A stretch of DNA of 64,000 bases. Origin: Alentia gelatinosa (Eukaryota; Annelida; Polychaeta; Phyllodocida; Polynoidae). Below, one piece after another: positions 51,098 through 63,800 of the stretch; position 1 is the stretch's first letter, and each line of letters starts with the position of its first letter. The stretch covers positions 5,353,544 to 5,417,543 of the forward strand of contig OX465592.1 of the NCBI GenBank assembly GCA_950022655.1, read 5' to 3'. The position numbers were made by a program, and so were the translations under genes. Below the pieces are notes generated by a model, which was not told where the DNA came from, searched no databases, and saw only the letters and a list, made by a program, of their open reading frames with translations.

Positions 51098-52840
51098 AGT
51101 GCTGACAAACGACGCGGGCAAATGCCTTAAAGACCACCTATTTTTTTCAAAGATGAGCAAACGAATGAAGAGACAGACTAGAGTCCGTAGAATGTGGACA
51201 GGGAGTGACAAGCCTGTGGTAATTGTTGAAATGGTGTCCGTTTTCTTCCCAGCTTCGTTGGTGATCATTTTATAAGATAATTGATCGTCTTCTCTGTCCT
51301 GTTAGTTCATCCCTTCGTCTTATGTGTATCGCTACGTCATTCGCTGCGTCATTGGCGTCGTCATGGCGACAGACCACTGACGTCATGACGTGCTTTTAGA
51401 TTCGTTGACACGGCTCCCAATTTTTGAATGCTACGCATCGGCAGGAAGTGACGTCACAGTCCCTTCTGTTCTATTTTTAGTTTTGGTCCGTTTTGCCACC
51501 TGGTGAGAGTCCGCCGAACCATGTGGGGTGGTTCCCGGGTCGCCCGCTAGGTGGCCGGCGGGTCCGGAAATGACGTAAATCACGAGATTATGAATGACCA
51601 TTATTACTATTATTATTGTATCATAATTATCATGACACTGATTGATTATATGTACGACAATTATCATCCTTTTTTTTTTGTTCGCTGACCCCGAGTCAAA
51701 CGTCGGCGGTTCAGCGGCGGCCATAATTGTAGACGACAGAGTTTTTTTTTGTGGGGGCAGACGACAAACATACCCTCTGGCGGGAGGGGGAGTGAGCTGT
51801 TTCCGGTTGCGTGTTTGCCCGCTAGGGGGTGTTTGATAACAGGGTGCTTCTGTCGCCAGCTCCGCGAAGACGGCCAACAGACAGGGGGGAGAGAAAGTCC
51901 GTCACTCAATCCGTGATACTGTGACCGTGGGGGGAGGGAGGGGGGATACATGTTGGATAAATGAGTACAGAGGGCAATCATAGGGAGGGAGGGAGGTGAG
52001 GGGGTGTTAGAATCCTTGTTTCATTTACTTGTATATTTTCCCCTTGTTTTAAGTGTTTATTTGCGCTTCTGTGTCTACCTCCCGCGCTCCGTGTTGATCG
52101 TGTAAGATATTACAATTTTACCAAGCGGCACCGCCGTAGTTTATATATATATATATATATACAAAAATATATATATATATAGCTATATATATATATCTAT
52201 ATATAGCTGGCCCACGACGACTGTGGAGGTGTGTTTTCTGCCGAACAGCTCCAACACTCATAAATAACCATGTAAAAAGGAAAGACGGCCAAATGAAGTG
52301 AACTGGATGTAGTTGTGTGAAGTGTCGCACTACGAACCAGTGTAAATTGTACAGAATTGTTGACCGCGGTGTGAGCACCGGGGTGCCGGCCGCCGCTCCA
52401 GGCAACGGCCGCCACTCACTGGCTATATTTTTGAGAGTGATTTCGTGTTGACATCTTTATTGACCTTAATGTTTCATTTGCAAATTTTATGCAAATTCGC
52501 AGCCACCGCCGCAGCCGCCGTTGCTGAGTTAGTAAATATTTTTCCATTGCAGCTTTGTTGTGTAAAAAAAAAATGATAATGATAATACAGCCTTCATTGA
52601 AGGATGAATTGATACCTACAGATTTGTACGCACCCAGACATACATTCAGACACACACACACATTCACACACACATTCACACACACAAACACATTAACCCA
52701 GACAGTGAGGAGTGCGGCCGTACTGGATTATCTCTGTTTTAATGATTTTATCCTACCCCTAATAAAAAACGCCATAGGTTTAACATTGACTCAGTGTATA
52801 TGACGGAGCGTTGAATAAAGTGTTATTTATGCACTGAGGT
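51098..52840 (+). other. KMT2C/D: probable 3' UTR of KMT2C/D
   Basis: Non-coding sequence following the stop codon. AATAAA hexamers occur at 52814-52819 (followed by a second at about 52842) and at 53433-53438, so the transcript may end near 52.84 kb or 53.46 kb. The region holds an AT-rich ATTATTA stretch (51595-51650), oligo-T and oligo-G runs, and a (TA)n tract. The first hexamer lies inside a foldback repeat, so the true end is uncertain. Confidence 0.45.
52141..52206. repeat. (TA)n microsatellite in 3' UTR
   Basis: Alternating TA interrupted by CAAAA and GC, able to form an AU-rich hairpin in the transcript. Confidence 0.9.
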
Positions 52841-52961
52841 GAATAAAAAAAACGGACCAATCAGGGACGAGATAACAAAAGTAGATCCGGCAGCATTGAA
52901 AACGCGGCCATCCTCTGATATATCTGTTTATCTGTATAGCGGTGAGATGGGGTAGGATAAA
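52747..52961. mobile_element. foldback element, TTTATCCTACCCC family
   Basis: TTTATCCTACCCCTAATAAA ... GATGGGGTAGGATAAAT; shares CATAGGTTTAACATTG with the other A-type copies. Contains the AATAAA at 52814 that may be the gene's polyadenylation signal. Confidence 0.75.
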
Positions 52962-53516
52962 TATGAAACAAAACTTGAGTTAACCTTCTCAATGTTTATA
53001 CCACTCTGGTCAGGTCTGCTACTCGCTACACTCGGCTAAAGCTTTATGTAGTAATACACGACCTGCCCATCGTGGCATTAACATTGACAAGGCTAACTCT
53101 CGTTTGGTTTCTACTAAGTAATTATTGAACTTTGCGGTGGTTAATGTTACAAGCACAGTTAACGGGTCCTGTGCCACGAATCAACTCCAGTCTCCACGCC
53201 GCTAATTACTACACACCGTTTAGGCCAAAGTCCGCCATGAAATATATTTGACGAATTGATATTTATAAAGAGTATGAGGAGGTGTCGGCAGTGGCCTGCC
53301 CCTGCCCGCACCAGGGGGATCCCCTGTAGCGGGCCTATTTTAGTGGGGGACGTTGGGGTCAGGGGGGCATGGTGACTGTTATTATATTGGTACCAGACAG
53401 TGGGGATCTTTGTAGTATGACATTTGCATTGCAATAAAGGACTAAGATATAGTATCTGTGGGTTATTGTCTTTTTTAAAGCTCTGTTCGTTGTATATATG
53501 TCCCAGAGGTAAGGCA

Positions 53517-53887
53517 ATTTATTACCCACCCAATACGGAGTCGCCATACTAAGCCTATGCTCGGAGCCTCCAGATCGCTTCTGAGTAGAATATGGAAAGC
53601 CGTATTCTCCTAGGAGAACACAGCTTTTTTGGCCACCTGATGTGCATTATAGGAACTATTCATATAAACAATGCATGGCGCTTGCGTCAAATTTCTAATT
53701 ATTTACAAGATTGTTTCCCTAATAATTACTAGAAAGGTGAGTAATAAATACAACATTACCATGATTTCGATCTGTGTGGCCCTATAGTTAACACTACGTA
53801 AAACTGCTCGCTGTCGCTCGGAGTTTTACTACGCGTCAACTACACGGAGAATACAGCCACTCAGATCAAAATCCTGGTAATATTGTG
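53517..53887. mobile_element. double-hairpin foldback element (family D), copy 2
   Basis: Same two hairpins as 40051-40354: ATTTATTACCCACC ... AAAGGTGAGTAATAAATAC, then CATGATTTCGATCTGTGTGG ... CAGCCACTCAGATCAAAATC, CTGGTAATATTGTG. Confidence 0.8.
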
Positions 53888-55207
53888 TATGTATTCACCA
53901 TCATGTTTATATATGATGCTATTTCTTGCAATAAACTTTGACCCTGCTGAGAAAAGTTCTTGAGAGACAAATTTTAAATTTCCGTCCAAGTTGCCAGTTA
54001 TCACATAAGGAAGTTTTGGCCTTCTGACTTAAGTCTTTATAAAGAAACTAGACACGATGTCTTGTAACTTGTAATGTATATGAATTTGATACTTTTTTTC
54101 TGTAAAAAGGATATTAATTTTGGACAATTTTCACTATTTAAGACCATCTACTGCCTTATATAATGGTTCCAGAGCCTAACACATATATATTCTCAGATAG
54201 GTCTTGCTCGAGGCCTACCTTTTTATAAGCAATAATCCTGTATTTACCTGCTTTTTAAAGTTTCATGGAAAAAAACCACCTACAATTTTTGTACCATTTG
54301 CCCATATGTCTCAGACCTAAGTTTGTCCATATACCTCCATATAATCTAAATATTCATTGCGATTTATAAGCAAAAGTGATAAAAACTCAATAGCTTGATA
54401 GTAGAAATAATTCTCTTAGAGGTCAAAATACTCTGGTGATAGTGGCTGGCATAGGCATAAGAGGTCGGTGGTGCCACCTGATGTTAATAGATAGAACTAT
54501 ATCCTAGTTCTTAGTCGTCAAAGTAGGTGGCACTATCGCTCCTCACAGCATAATCCACTTTACCCACGATCGACCGGGACCCCCAAAATCTGTGTTTATC
54601 TGAAAAATCGGAACCCCCACCGTCTCTATAGGCATGAGATTAAAAAGAGATGTATTCAAAATGTCCAAAAATGTCTACTCCCTAAGTACTTGATTGTATA
54701 TTGGACATTTTGGCTTGAAAATCAAAACCCATGTAATTTTCCTGAAAATTGAATATGATGGTCTCTAGGTGTTGTAGAACACATACCTAACTTAGAAATT
54801 GGGGGTAGCTGTTCTAGTTTTTTTATTTAAAGATCAAATTATGAATTTTCTAATAGAACTTAAAGAAATTTAACCTAAAAAGTTGCTTTTCATACAATAA
54901 CTGAATAAGACCCATGTCACTACCTCAAACTTTCACAGAATATGGTAAATGCATAGCACTACACATTTAAGTTTTAAAATTCACGGGTCGCCATCCTCAT
55001 TTTGGGAAGAATTGGAGGAAACCATATTTTTCAGTACAATTTTCTGATAATTGACAATATTTATAAATCACTAGGTGACACCACTATGAATTGTCTGATT
55101 AAAGGTATATCTCACAATACACACTGGCGCCACCTGGTTATTTTGAAATGACAGCTCTTTAGGATTTCTATACAAATGTATATTCTACTGTAATATTTAT
55201 CTCTAAA
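53888..55207. other. AT-rich intergenic stretch, no gene seen
   Basis: No open frame of note and no repeat that I can classify. Confidence 0.5.
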
Positions 55208-56240
55208 TCAAAAACTAGCACAGCCTTGTGGGACACCTATTTCTTGGTCGACTCTCTGGAGAAATGCAGTTCGGAGGCAAACATTAAATGTTCTGTTGCT
55301 GAAAAATCTTTCAATAAACCAAGTTAATCTTCTTCTCAATCCCATTTGCTGAAGGTCCCTCACAATGATGTGTTTCCATGTGGTATCGTATACCTTCTGC
55401 AGATCAAAGAAATCTACAACCACATGTTCTTTGCCGGTAAAACCCTCACGGATCCAGCTTTCCAGATGGACTAGATGATCACTGGTGCTGCAGCCTTCAT
55501 GGAAGCCTGACTCATAGGGAGTCAACAAGTCATTGGACTCAATATACAACACCCTCTTCATGGTCTTTGTCATACAACTGGTCACAGCCATTACCCTGTA
55601 GCTTGAGGCATTGCTGGGATCTTTGCCTGGTTTGGGGAGTAGTATCCCAGTCACCTCAGACCAGGATGGTGGATAGTTGCCAGTTGTCCAAATGTTGTTG
55701 AACAGCTCCAGGAGCAGGTTGAAAGCATCATCTCTCAACCTGCTCTTTATATTTGGTAGTCCATGTCATCAGGGCCAGGGTAGGAGTCCCTTGCCTGGGA
55801 AAGGGTGTGTCTCAACTCCTCCATGGTGAAAAACCTAATATAGGTTTTCCTGTCATTGGAGGTAAAGTCAAGTCTCCCTGTCTCCTCCCTGCCTTTGTGC
55901 TCAAGGAAAGTGTTTGAGCAATTGTTTGATGATGATACTTTGCTGACGGAGTTAGCAAAGGCATTTGAGATGTCCTTGGTCATTTCTGGTATCTCGACTC
56001 TTCAGATGGTGAACAGTAGGTGAGGTGCCTCCATTTAGTTTCTTCACCTCTCTACACACTTTCCGTATTGGAGTTGTGCTCAAAAGGGAGTTAATATATT
56101 TATGGAAGGACTCGTCTTTCTTCAGTACACAACACTTGACTTCACTCATTGACATATTTGTTGTTTGCACCTATGTCATTCTCCCTATTTCCTCAGTATT
56201 TCTTCAGTATACAGCATTTGACTTGACTCGTTAAAATGTT
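55208..56240 (-). mobile_element. broken non-LTR retrotransposon (LINE), reverse transcriptase fragment
   Basis: Minus strand. Three overlapping open segments in different frames (56170-55952, 55983-55747, 55738-55208) read as one LINE RT. The middle piece has MEELRHTLSQARDSYPGPDD. The last has TGILLPKPGKDPSNASSYRV (RT motif 1), ESGFHEGCSTSDHLVHL (motif 2), VVDFFDLQKVYDTTW (motif A with the first catalytic Asp) and GVPQGC (motif B). Motif C (xxDD) and everything after it are missing: the frame stops just after GVPQGCASF. Frameshifts, for example a single extra base near 55744, and the missing 3' end make it dead. The motif style suggests a Jockey/CR1-like clade, not settled. Confidence 0.88.
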
Positions 56241-56274
56241 TGTTTTCATTCTCCCAATTTCCAGGGGTGCCACT

Positions 56275-56640
56275 CACTCGGACAACTCCCACAATCTGAC
56301 ACACACACCTCCCACAATCTGACACCCACACCTCCCACAATCTTACACCCACACCTCCCACAATCTGACACCCACACCTCCCACAATCTTACACCCACAC
56401 CTCCCACAATCTTACACCCACACCTCCAACAATCTTACACCCACACCTCCAACAATCTGACACACACACCTCCCACAATCTGACACAACCACACCTCCCA
56501 CAATCTAACACACACACCTCCCACAATCTGACACCTACTCTGACACCTCCCACAATCTGACACCCACACAGACACCTCCCACAATCTGACACCTACTCTG
56601 ACACCTCACCCAATCTGACACCCACACAATCACCTCCCAA
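56275..56640. repeat. 21 bp minisatellite (CACCTCCCACAATCTGACACC)
   Basis: About 17 units with small length changes. Confidence 0.95.
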
Positions 56641-56929
56641 ATCCAGAAACTAGAACTCAAATCCTTAGTTCATGGACTTCTTTTATTCAATGAAAATACA
56701 TATGTAATAAACACTTTGGCTGAAAGCATCCGCACATCAGAGGATAAATATGTATTCAGGAAAAAAAACACAGTTCCAAGAAAGATGATAAAATTGTCTG
56801 ATAAGGGTTCAGAGAACAACAAACACACCTGGATAAATGACACCTATAAAACATGTAACCCACCCCCCCAACCAGCACCGCACTGACCGGTACAGCACAG
56901 GGTGACAACAACCAGCACCACACTGACCA

Positions 56930-57510
56930 GCATGGGGCAGTGACTGGCACCATACTGACCAGCATGGGGCAGTGACTGGCACCATACTGACCAGCATGGG
57001 GCAGTGACTGGCACCACACTGACCAGCATGAAGCAGTGACTGGCACCATACAGACCAGCATGGGGCAGTGACTGGCACCATACTGACCAGCATGGGGCAG
57101 TGACTGGCACCACACTGACCAGCATGAAGCAGTGACTGGCACCATACAGACCAGCATGGGGCAGTGACTGGCACCACACTGACCAGCATGGGGCAGTGAC
57201 TGGCACCACACTGACCAGCATGGGGCAGTGACTGGCACCATACAGACCAGCATGGGGCAGTGACTGGCCCCATACTGACCAGCATGGGGCAGTGACTGGC
57301 ACCATAGTGACCAGCATGGGGCAGTGACTGGCACCACACTGACCAGCATGGGGCAGTGACTGGCACCATACAGACCAGCATGGGGCAGTGACTGGCACCA
57401 TACAGACCAGCATGGGGCAGTGACTGGCCCCATACTGACCAGCATGGGGCAGTGACTGGCACCACACTGACCAGCATGGGGCAGTGACTGGCACCATACT
57501 GACCAGTGCT
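56930..57510. repeat. 32 bp minisatellite (GACCAGCATGGGGCAGTGAC TGGCACCATACT)
   Basis: About 18 highly uniform units. Since 32 is not a codon multiple, three units (96 nt) make one cycle, and all three minus-strand frames are open for 217-300 codons. No homology; repeat artefact. Confidence 0.97.
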
Positions 57511-58029
57511 GGGCAACCCCCACATTGCTAACCAGCACAGCCCCAATGAGCAGTACTTGACAGCACCACATCCACCCTCATAGCAGCGACTGGCACAGCA
57601 CTGACAAGCACTCCTCCAACTGGTACTGTGAAAACAATGCACCTCTCTTGGCCATACGATTAGGGCAGGTACAGTTCTCGGGAGTTTTAAGGGACTTTGT
57701 AACCATGTCACTCTTTTAGCTTAGACCCATCATCCTGCCAATGCACTTTGATAGGCCTTTAGGGAGTGTGTGTGTGTGCAGTGGTTCCTGCGTTGCACTT
57801 TAGCTCCCCATGTGTAACCTTTACAACTGTAGTGACATTGACCCCATACAGCACTGTACCTGTGCTAATCGTAGGCAAATAGATAGCGAGTTAAGCAGTG
57901 TGTGAGCTGACCAACACCTCATTGACTGACACAGTGCCAATTGGTACCACACCGCCCAGCGCAGGGCAGCAACCAGCACCAAACCGACCACCATCGTGCA
58001 AACCGGCTGCACTGACCAACAAAGCACCA

Positions 58030-58155
58030 ACCAGGCCAGGCGGCATCCAGCACTGCGCCGGTCAGCACCGGGCAGCGACAACTCACCAACATGGCCAGGC
58101 GGCATCCAGCACTGCGCCGGTCAGCACCGGGCAGCGACAACTCACCAACATGGCA
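58030..58155. repeat. tandem duplication, 59 bp unit
   Basis: Two near-identical copies of AGGCGGCATCCAGCACTGCG, CCGGTCAGCACCGGGCAGCG, ACAACTCACCAACATGGC. Confidence 0.9.
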
Positions 58156-58159
58156 CACG

Positions 58160-59538
58160 AGTCTGCAGCATCTCCTACATTTAGTCATCCATCAGAACGG
58201 CTTCCCATGAAATATGACACAAATGAATTCATCCACAATTCATTCGAATTGGTATACAAATTGGTTTGGGATGATTTTCATACCCGTCCAATGTGCACAG
58301 TTTCTGTGTTTTTAAGTCTTATCTTCATTTGACAGAAACTTTGAAGGTATTCAGTAACCTGAACCCATATGAGTTGGAAGCTAAAATGTTGACACCAACA
58401 CATCAAGGAGTTCAGGGTCACGTGATTAAGCATAATATTGGCACTCACATTTAATTAGCAATTTAAATCAGTCACTTAAGTTAGCCACAGATGGTAGCAT
58501 CAAGTCACTTATTTTTGACTGTATATGTGCCTGCAAGATCCTGTTTTGTCTCACCATGTTTACAGAGGGCCAGCACATGAGTTGTTGAAATATTGCTTAA
58601 TGTTTACCAAACCTTGATCTGACAAACTGTTTACAATCTTTACGACTTGAGCTGTAATTCCTGCAGCACTCACAGTGGTTATACATTTGTCTGCAATGTG
58701 CCAGCTCAAGCAATCCTGTATTGTAGAAAAATATATAGTGCCTGGAATACAACTTGTGCTTTATAGACTATATGGGTACCAGAGTAAATAGTAAGTAACA
58801 GACAATACGACCAAGTCAACACACTCCATGGCAGTGGCAGAATGCTTCAGTTGGAGAGAGTTCATCCCGGTTTCTGTGTTAGTCTTTGTGGTCGTGTTTA
58901 ACCGTAAGGCCGCTTTCAGAAAGCCTGAAACTCACAGGGTATGAACCTCACCTCTCAGACCCGACTGAACTCAGTCAGTCTGGGTTTCGAGTGACATCGT
59001 GAAGAGAAGTATGTTTTATCAGTAGCAAAAAGTACCATGAATTACCTGGGACTGAAGACGTACAAAAATTGGGTAACATCACATCACACTTCAATGAATG
59101 CAGCATTCCATAGCACCGTACAATATATAGCAGGAGTAAGATCAAATATTCACAGATGAGCAAAAGTTCAGATTTCTTCACAAACGTCACAGGTTGATGT
59201 CCACTGGGAAGGAGCACAAAGAAAACTGTAAGGCTGAGAAGAAGGTGAACAAAGTAACACGACGACTGATCACGCAGGACACCTGGAGACACCACACCTC
59301 CCTCCCCCTCCGGAGAGCAGGCGCTGAAAACTCACTCTCTAGTCACAGAGAAAGCCCCATTCTCTGTCCAACCTTAAAGGTGCTATATCCGTTTAGTTAA
59401 TATTATAAAACTTTGTTAAGTTTAACATCCAATAAGTTTGACTAGACTCCTATAAAGTCTAATAGAACATGTCAGATGTTAATTTACTTTATAGAAGTCT
59501 TAAGTTAGTCCCAATCAGTATGGATTTGCTTGTTCCAC
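58160..59538. other. intergenic, no gene seen
   Basis: AT-rich with short frames only; nothing recognisable. Confidence 0.5.
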
Positions 59539-59831
59539 AGTGGTGCCAAAATTGGTTACCCTGCCATAAGTGGTAATCATCGCTCACTATTGTCTTTTGC
59601 GCATGCGTGAACATACGCAGTGATGAAATTTGTCGAAATTAAGCATATCACGACATGTAATTCTCATGTCTAAATACTACTCTTTTCATTTATTTACATT
59701 AAAATCACATCAAAATAGTAGTACATCCGATAGTCCGTGAAATCTGACCGGAAGAGCGAGTGCAGACGCATTCGCATATTGGGTGGGCGATAATTACCAT
59801 TTTTGGCAGGGTAACCGATTTTGGCACTACA
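59539..59831. mobile_element. MITE with about 45 bp terminal inverted repeats
   Basis: The left end GTGGTGCCAAAATTGGTTAC, CCTGCCATAAGTGGTAATCA, TCGC is matched on the right by GCGATAATTACCATTTTTGG, CAGGGTAACCGATTTTGGCA, CTAC in inverted orientation. About 293 bp, no coding capacity. Confidence 0.88.
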
Positions 59832-60390
59832 CTACCACTCCAAACCCTGCTAACTCACTCCTCAGTTTGCCCATTGACAAACTCAGACATGCCATCCTTG
59901 AACAAAACTGTGTCAGTCTGAACCTAATGCCATGGTAGAAAGCACAATTACTGATTCACTGGATATTAATAGCATTTATCTATTTGTTCATTTGTTTGGG
60001 TAGTTTAACGTCCAATTTGTTCAAATAGACCTTAGTATTTATCTAAAACAAAAATAATATGGAGTTATAAAAACGTATGGATATCAGTAGTATCTATCTT
60101 TAAAAGAAGAAACAAAGTCATAAATGCAGTAGAATCTTGATGGGAGTCACACACTCCGTACCAAGTTAAAAATTGTCTCGAGCTGCAGGATATCCTCCTC
60201 AGCAGGCAAATTAGACATGGGAAAGATGGATTCCATTCCGGCTCAAGGCATCACATTGTATTCTGAACGGATATACCAAATGATAAGCCTGGTCAGAACA
60301 CCTTTTTTCACTTTGATCAGCCTGATGGGAACTTCAGATGGGTTTCATGCTGTAGCAACAATTAACCTGAAACTTAGGAGAGCATGTCAG

Positions 60391-60490
60391 GTAAGCAGGC
60401 AACACAGTGGCACGACTGAGTCATGAACCCTGCCACCCACACGCGTGACGGATAAGCAGGCGACACAGTAGCACGACTGAGTCACAAATG
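60391..60490. repeat. short tandem duplication
   Basis: TAAGCAGGCAACACAGTGGC, ACGACTGAGTCA is repeated as TAAGCAGGCGACACAGTAGC, ACGACTGAGTCA. Confidence 0.8.
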
Positions 60491-60850
60491 CTGTGATCCA
60501 CAGCCCTTCCAAAATAATGTTTATTAATCCCAACACAGTCTATTGACAAAGAGTCCCTCAAAACGTCCAGGCCTGACACTAAGTCTATCACTAGCACCAG
60601 GGTTGTGATCCGACTGCTCGGAGGAACTAAAAGCTGTCTTCTTTATCCATCAGCGTCTCAAACCTCTGACGGTACTTGAGACAGGGACCATGATGTGACA
60701 ATCTGACGCAGACTCGTGAACGGCGAACACAGAGTCAAAAACAGAATGTGAAAACCACGTCTGAGCAGAAAATACCTCAAACGGGATGTCAACTGCAATC
60801 TGCTAAGATATTATGCCACAAACAAAGAAATACCTGGGCGAGGGTTGAAC

Positions 60851-60872
60851 GGGGGGGGGGGGGGGGGGGGGG
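60851..60872. repeat. poly(G) run, 22 bases
   Basis: Uninterrupted G tract; replication-slippage and assembly-error prone. Confidence 0.95.
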
Positions 60873-63800
60873 TGTGTGGGGGACTACCTAAGCCTTAATT
60901 TTCGTCACTTCAGGTTGAACGCTTGTTTTTGTGGAGGATCTCCTTAGATCATGTGACATGTTACCTCAGCGTGAGTTGGCACTTTGATAAAAAAAACCCA
61001 CTTGTTATGAGCACTCAGCCCAACAAGAAATTGGCACAAGAAGAAATAATTATGTCCCAAGATAGGTGTAGAGGTGTGGACAAGCTGTATCCACTGGGCA
61101 GAGTTCTGCTGTTCTCCTGTGAACATTCATCATAGCAGCAGTGGCCTTGTCTCACCTCTCAAGCAGAACTATAACACCATAATTATTAAATATCTCTACT
61201 TAACACAGGCTGGTGAAGATGAGGGAAGCTCATTAAAAGGAATCATCCACAGAATAGACAGTCCTTAGCCCGGTCACTTTAATCTTCACAGGATAAAGCA
61301 GGTTATGATCTCTGAAGCATAATACAGAAGTAGCATTTTGAGTCTGACCATCAGTGAAAACGTCTCGACAACTCTCAGAACATGTGTACTATTCTAGAGT
61401 TGTCTGATCTACCTGTGTGCCAGATCTATGTGGTCCAGTCTGGTTTAACATCCACTTGTTTTATTGATTTTAAGTGGGTTGAAGAGCCTGGAGCAAGAGT
61501 TGTACCTGTGGATCTCTGAGTTTTCAGATATTACTTTTTTCAATTCACAAAACCACAGTTAGCTGCTTTCAGCTAGAGCCAAATTGTATTCACTGGAAAA
61601 ATATTCTTTGATTTTAAGCCTCAAAGACATGGCATGCAGATATTCTCCAAAGTGACAATATTGTCAGATCAGTGACATTTGGTGACATTCTTTTTAATGT
61701 ACACACTTCCACGAACCGATTCTATTGCTCCACTGTTGACTGTTGATCACTTCCCATGCGGGATACGACCCACGACAAGGCATTGCATTGCTTCACTGTG
61801 ACACCCTTTGATCTGGGTTCACTGTGAATGGGTATCATACATCGGCACCGACTGTTAATGACTCATCACCAATGGATCAGTAAGAAGAAAAAAAAAAAAA
61901 AAAAAAAAAATTGATCAGTAAGAATGGATGTCAATATCTGACAGGTATTTGTGGTGTGTGTTTTGTAAAAGATTCAGAGTCTGCTTTCCACAAACTCATG
62001 CTATCATCCCCCACATATTCTAGAATAGGGTTTTCAGAACTGTTCAGAAAAAGCTTCTCTTGTATCATGCAACATGTCTCCTATATAACTTAAAACAATG
62101 AACTTCCAATATAACAGCAGTGAGCTGGCGATGCAGGAATATAGTAATACAATAATATGCCGTGACCCAAGTGACCTACACTGACAAGCTTGGTGCAATC
62201 TGATAACAACCGATACAAATTAATGCAAACCTAAGACTTTGCGCTTTGGTGTGTTCATGGCAGCAATATACCTACTTCATTCCACTAGCTTGCAGACACC
62301 CCTACATCTAACCATGATGGCATTCTGAACATACACAAGAGGGGGGCAATCATAAATGTGCACCAGTTAACATTGGCACTCATATGGGACACTCAGTAAT
62401 GGCAGCTTATTATCATGATCACTAATCGTGATCCAAGTACATATGCAAGAAAATGTGTGTAATATAATGGATGATAAACTGGTAAACCCAGACTGGAGTA
62501 CAACAATGAGGATACGGACCGCACGGCACAGCACAGCCATCCAGAGCAGTGTACAGCATCCAATTCTCCTACGGCTAGAACGTGTAAAATTCACAAAATA
62601 CATGAGTATTTGGGTAAAAAGGTACACTGGAAAAAGATATTACATCGGTTCATATATATATCCACATATGAAAATACATCCATCTCAAAACGATTGCAAA
62701 ATGTAAAACACTACATCTACATAAATTGTTTTTTTTTTATATCTACGTTCTGGAGATTCAAGCACACTTATTGCACAGAAGAACAATGATAAAAATGTAT
62801 AAGAAAGTCAGAGATAAATTATCATATAGCAACAAGAATAGCCTTATTATGCTGGCTATTATAAACCCTGTGGGTAGAGTACAAGTAATATGAACATGGC
62901 AGACCGAGCACAACCACACTTATTTAGTCGGCGGTGGAACACCACCGCAGCATTTTAAAGGTTTACATTACTAAGAGTGTAAATTCAAAAGACCATATTT
63001 ATGTCATATCCACCAGTTTGTGAGAACAACTTCTGAGAGGCGAGACTGGGCAGCGGCCAACCACCTCCAATGCCAACCAGATACAAACAACAAGATTATT
63101 GTTGTAAACTGTAAATGGAAAGTGGATTTCATCCACTAGAAATATTTTGTATATGTATATGTAGAGAGTAAATTGTCTCTTAGATAGAAGAGTTATTTCG
63201 GGCAAATTTGAAAAAAAAAATCTAGATGGGAATGTTCCTTGTCATTCTCTCTTCAAACTGAAAAGTGTTGACTACTTTTTAAAAATCATCTGACAGAACT
63301 GTAATATTGCTATTGTATGGATGAAAATAAAGCCCACTTTGTGTCATTCTGTTTTCTTCATAAAGGTCCATTCACCTCTTTCATGTTCAGGGTATAAATC
63401 TTTTGTCATAGAGAGCTCCTACAGATTTCAATGAGCTACAACTAATAAGCCATAACAAACAATGGTCCAGGAACACCTGTCAAATCTCATATAAACTACT
63501 CATTAACAAGATCAGGATGACCTTAAACAGGAGTTGTACTTCCTCTGCTTTCCCAAGGCATACACAGACTAAAACAGATCAACCTAGATATCCATAGAGT
63601 AATACCCTTTGCTCCAGACCTACTTTTAATAACATAGCGTATACGGTTTGCTCCGTTATGACCCTAACAATGTATAAACCAAAGCTTTCCATTTGTCTCA
63701 TGACTCAGCACTGAGTAAGTATCACTTACAAGGAGTTTATAGCAGTTTTTACCATAGCATAAATGTCATTCATTATGAAGTTGTTGAAGGCACCTGGAAC

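Noticed and set aside
55208..56170. A functional reverse transcriptase gene
   Set aside because: Frame is broken at least twice and lacks motif C; annotated as a dead LINE fragment.
56756..57711. Minus-strand open frames of 217-300 codons (GASHCPMLV type)
   Set aside because: All three frames are open because of the 32 bp minisatellite; composition is purely repetitive and no start, domain or splice context supports a protein.
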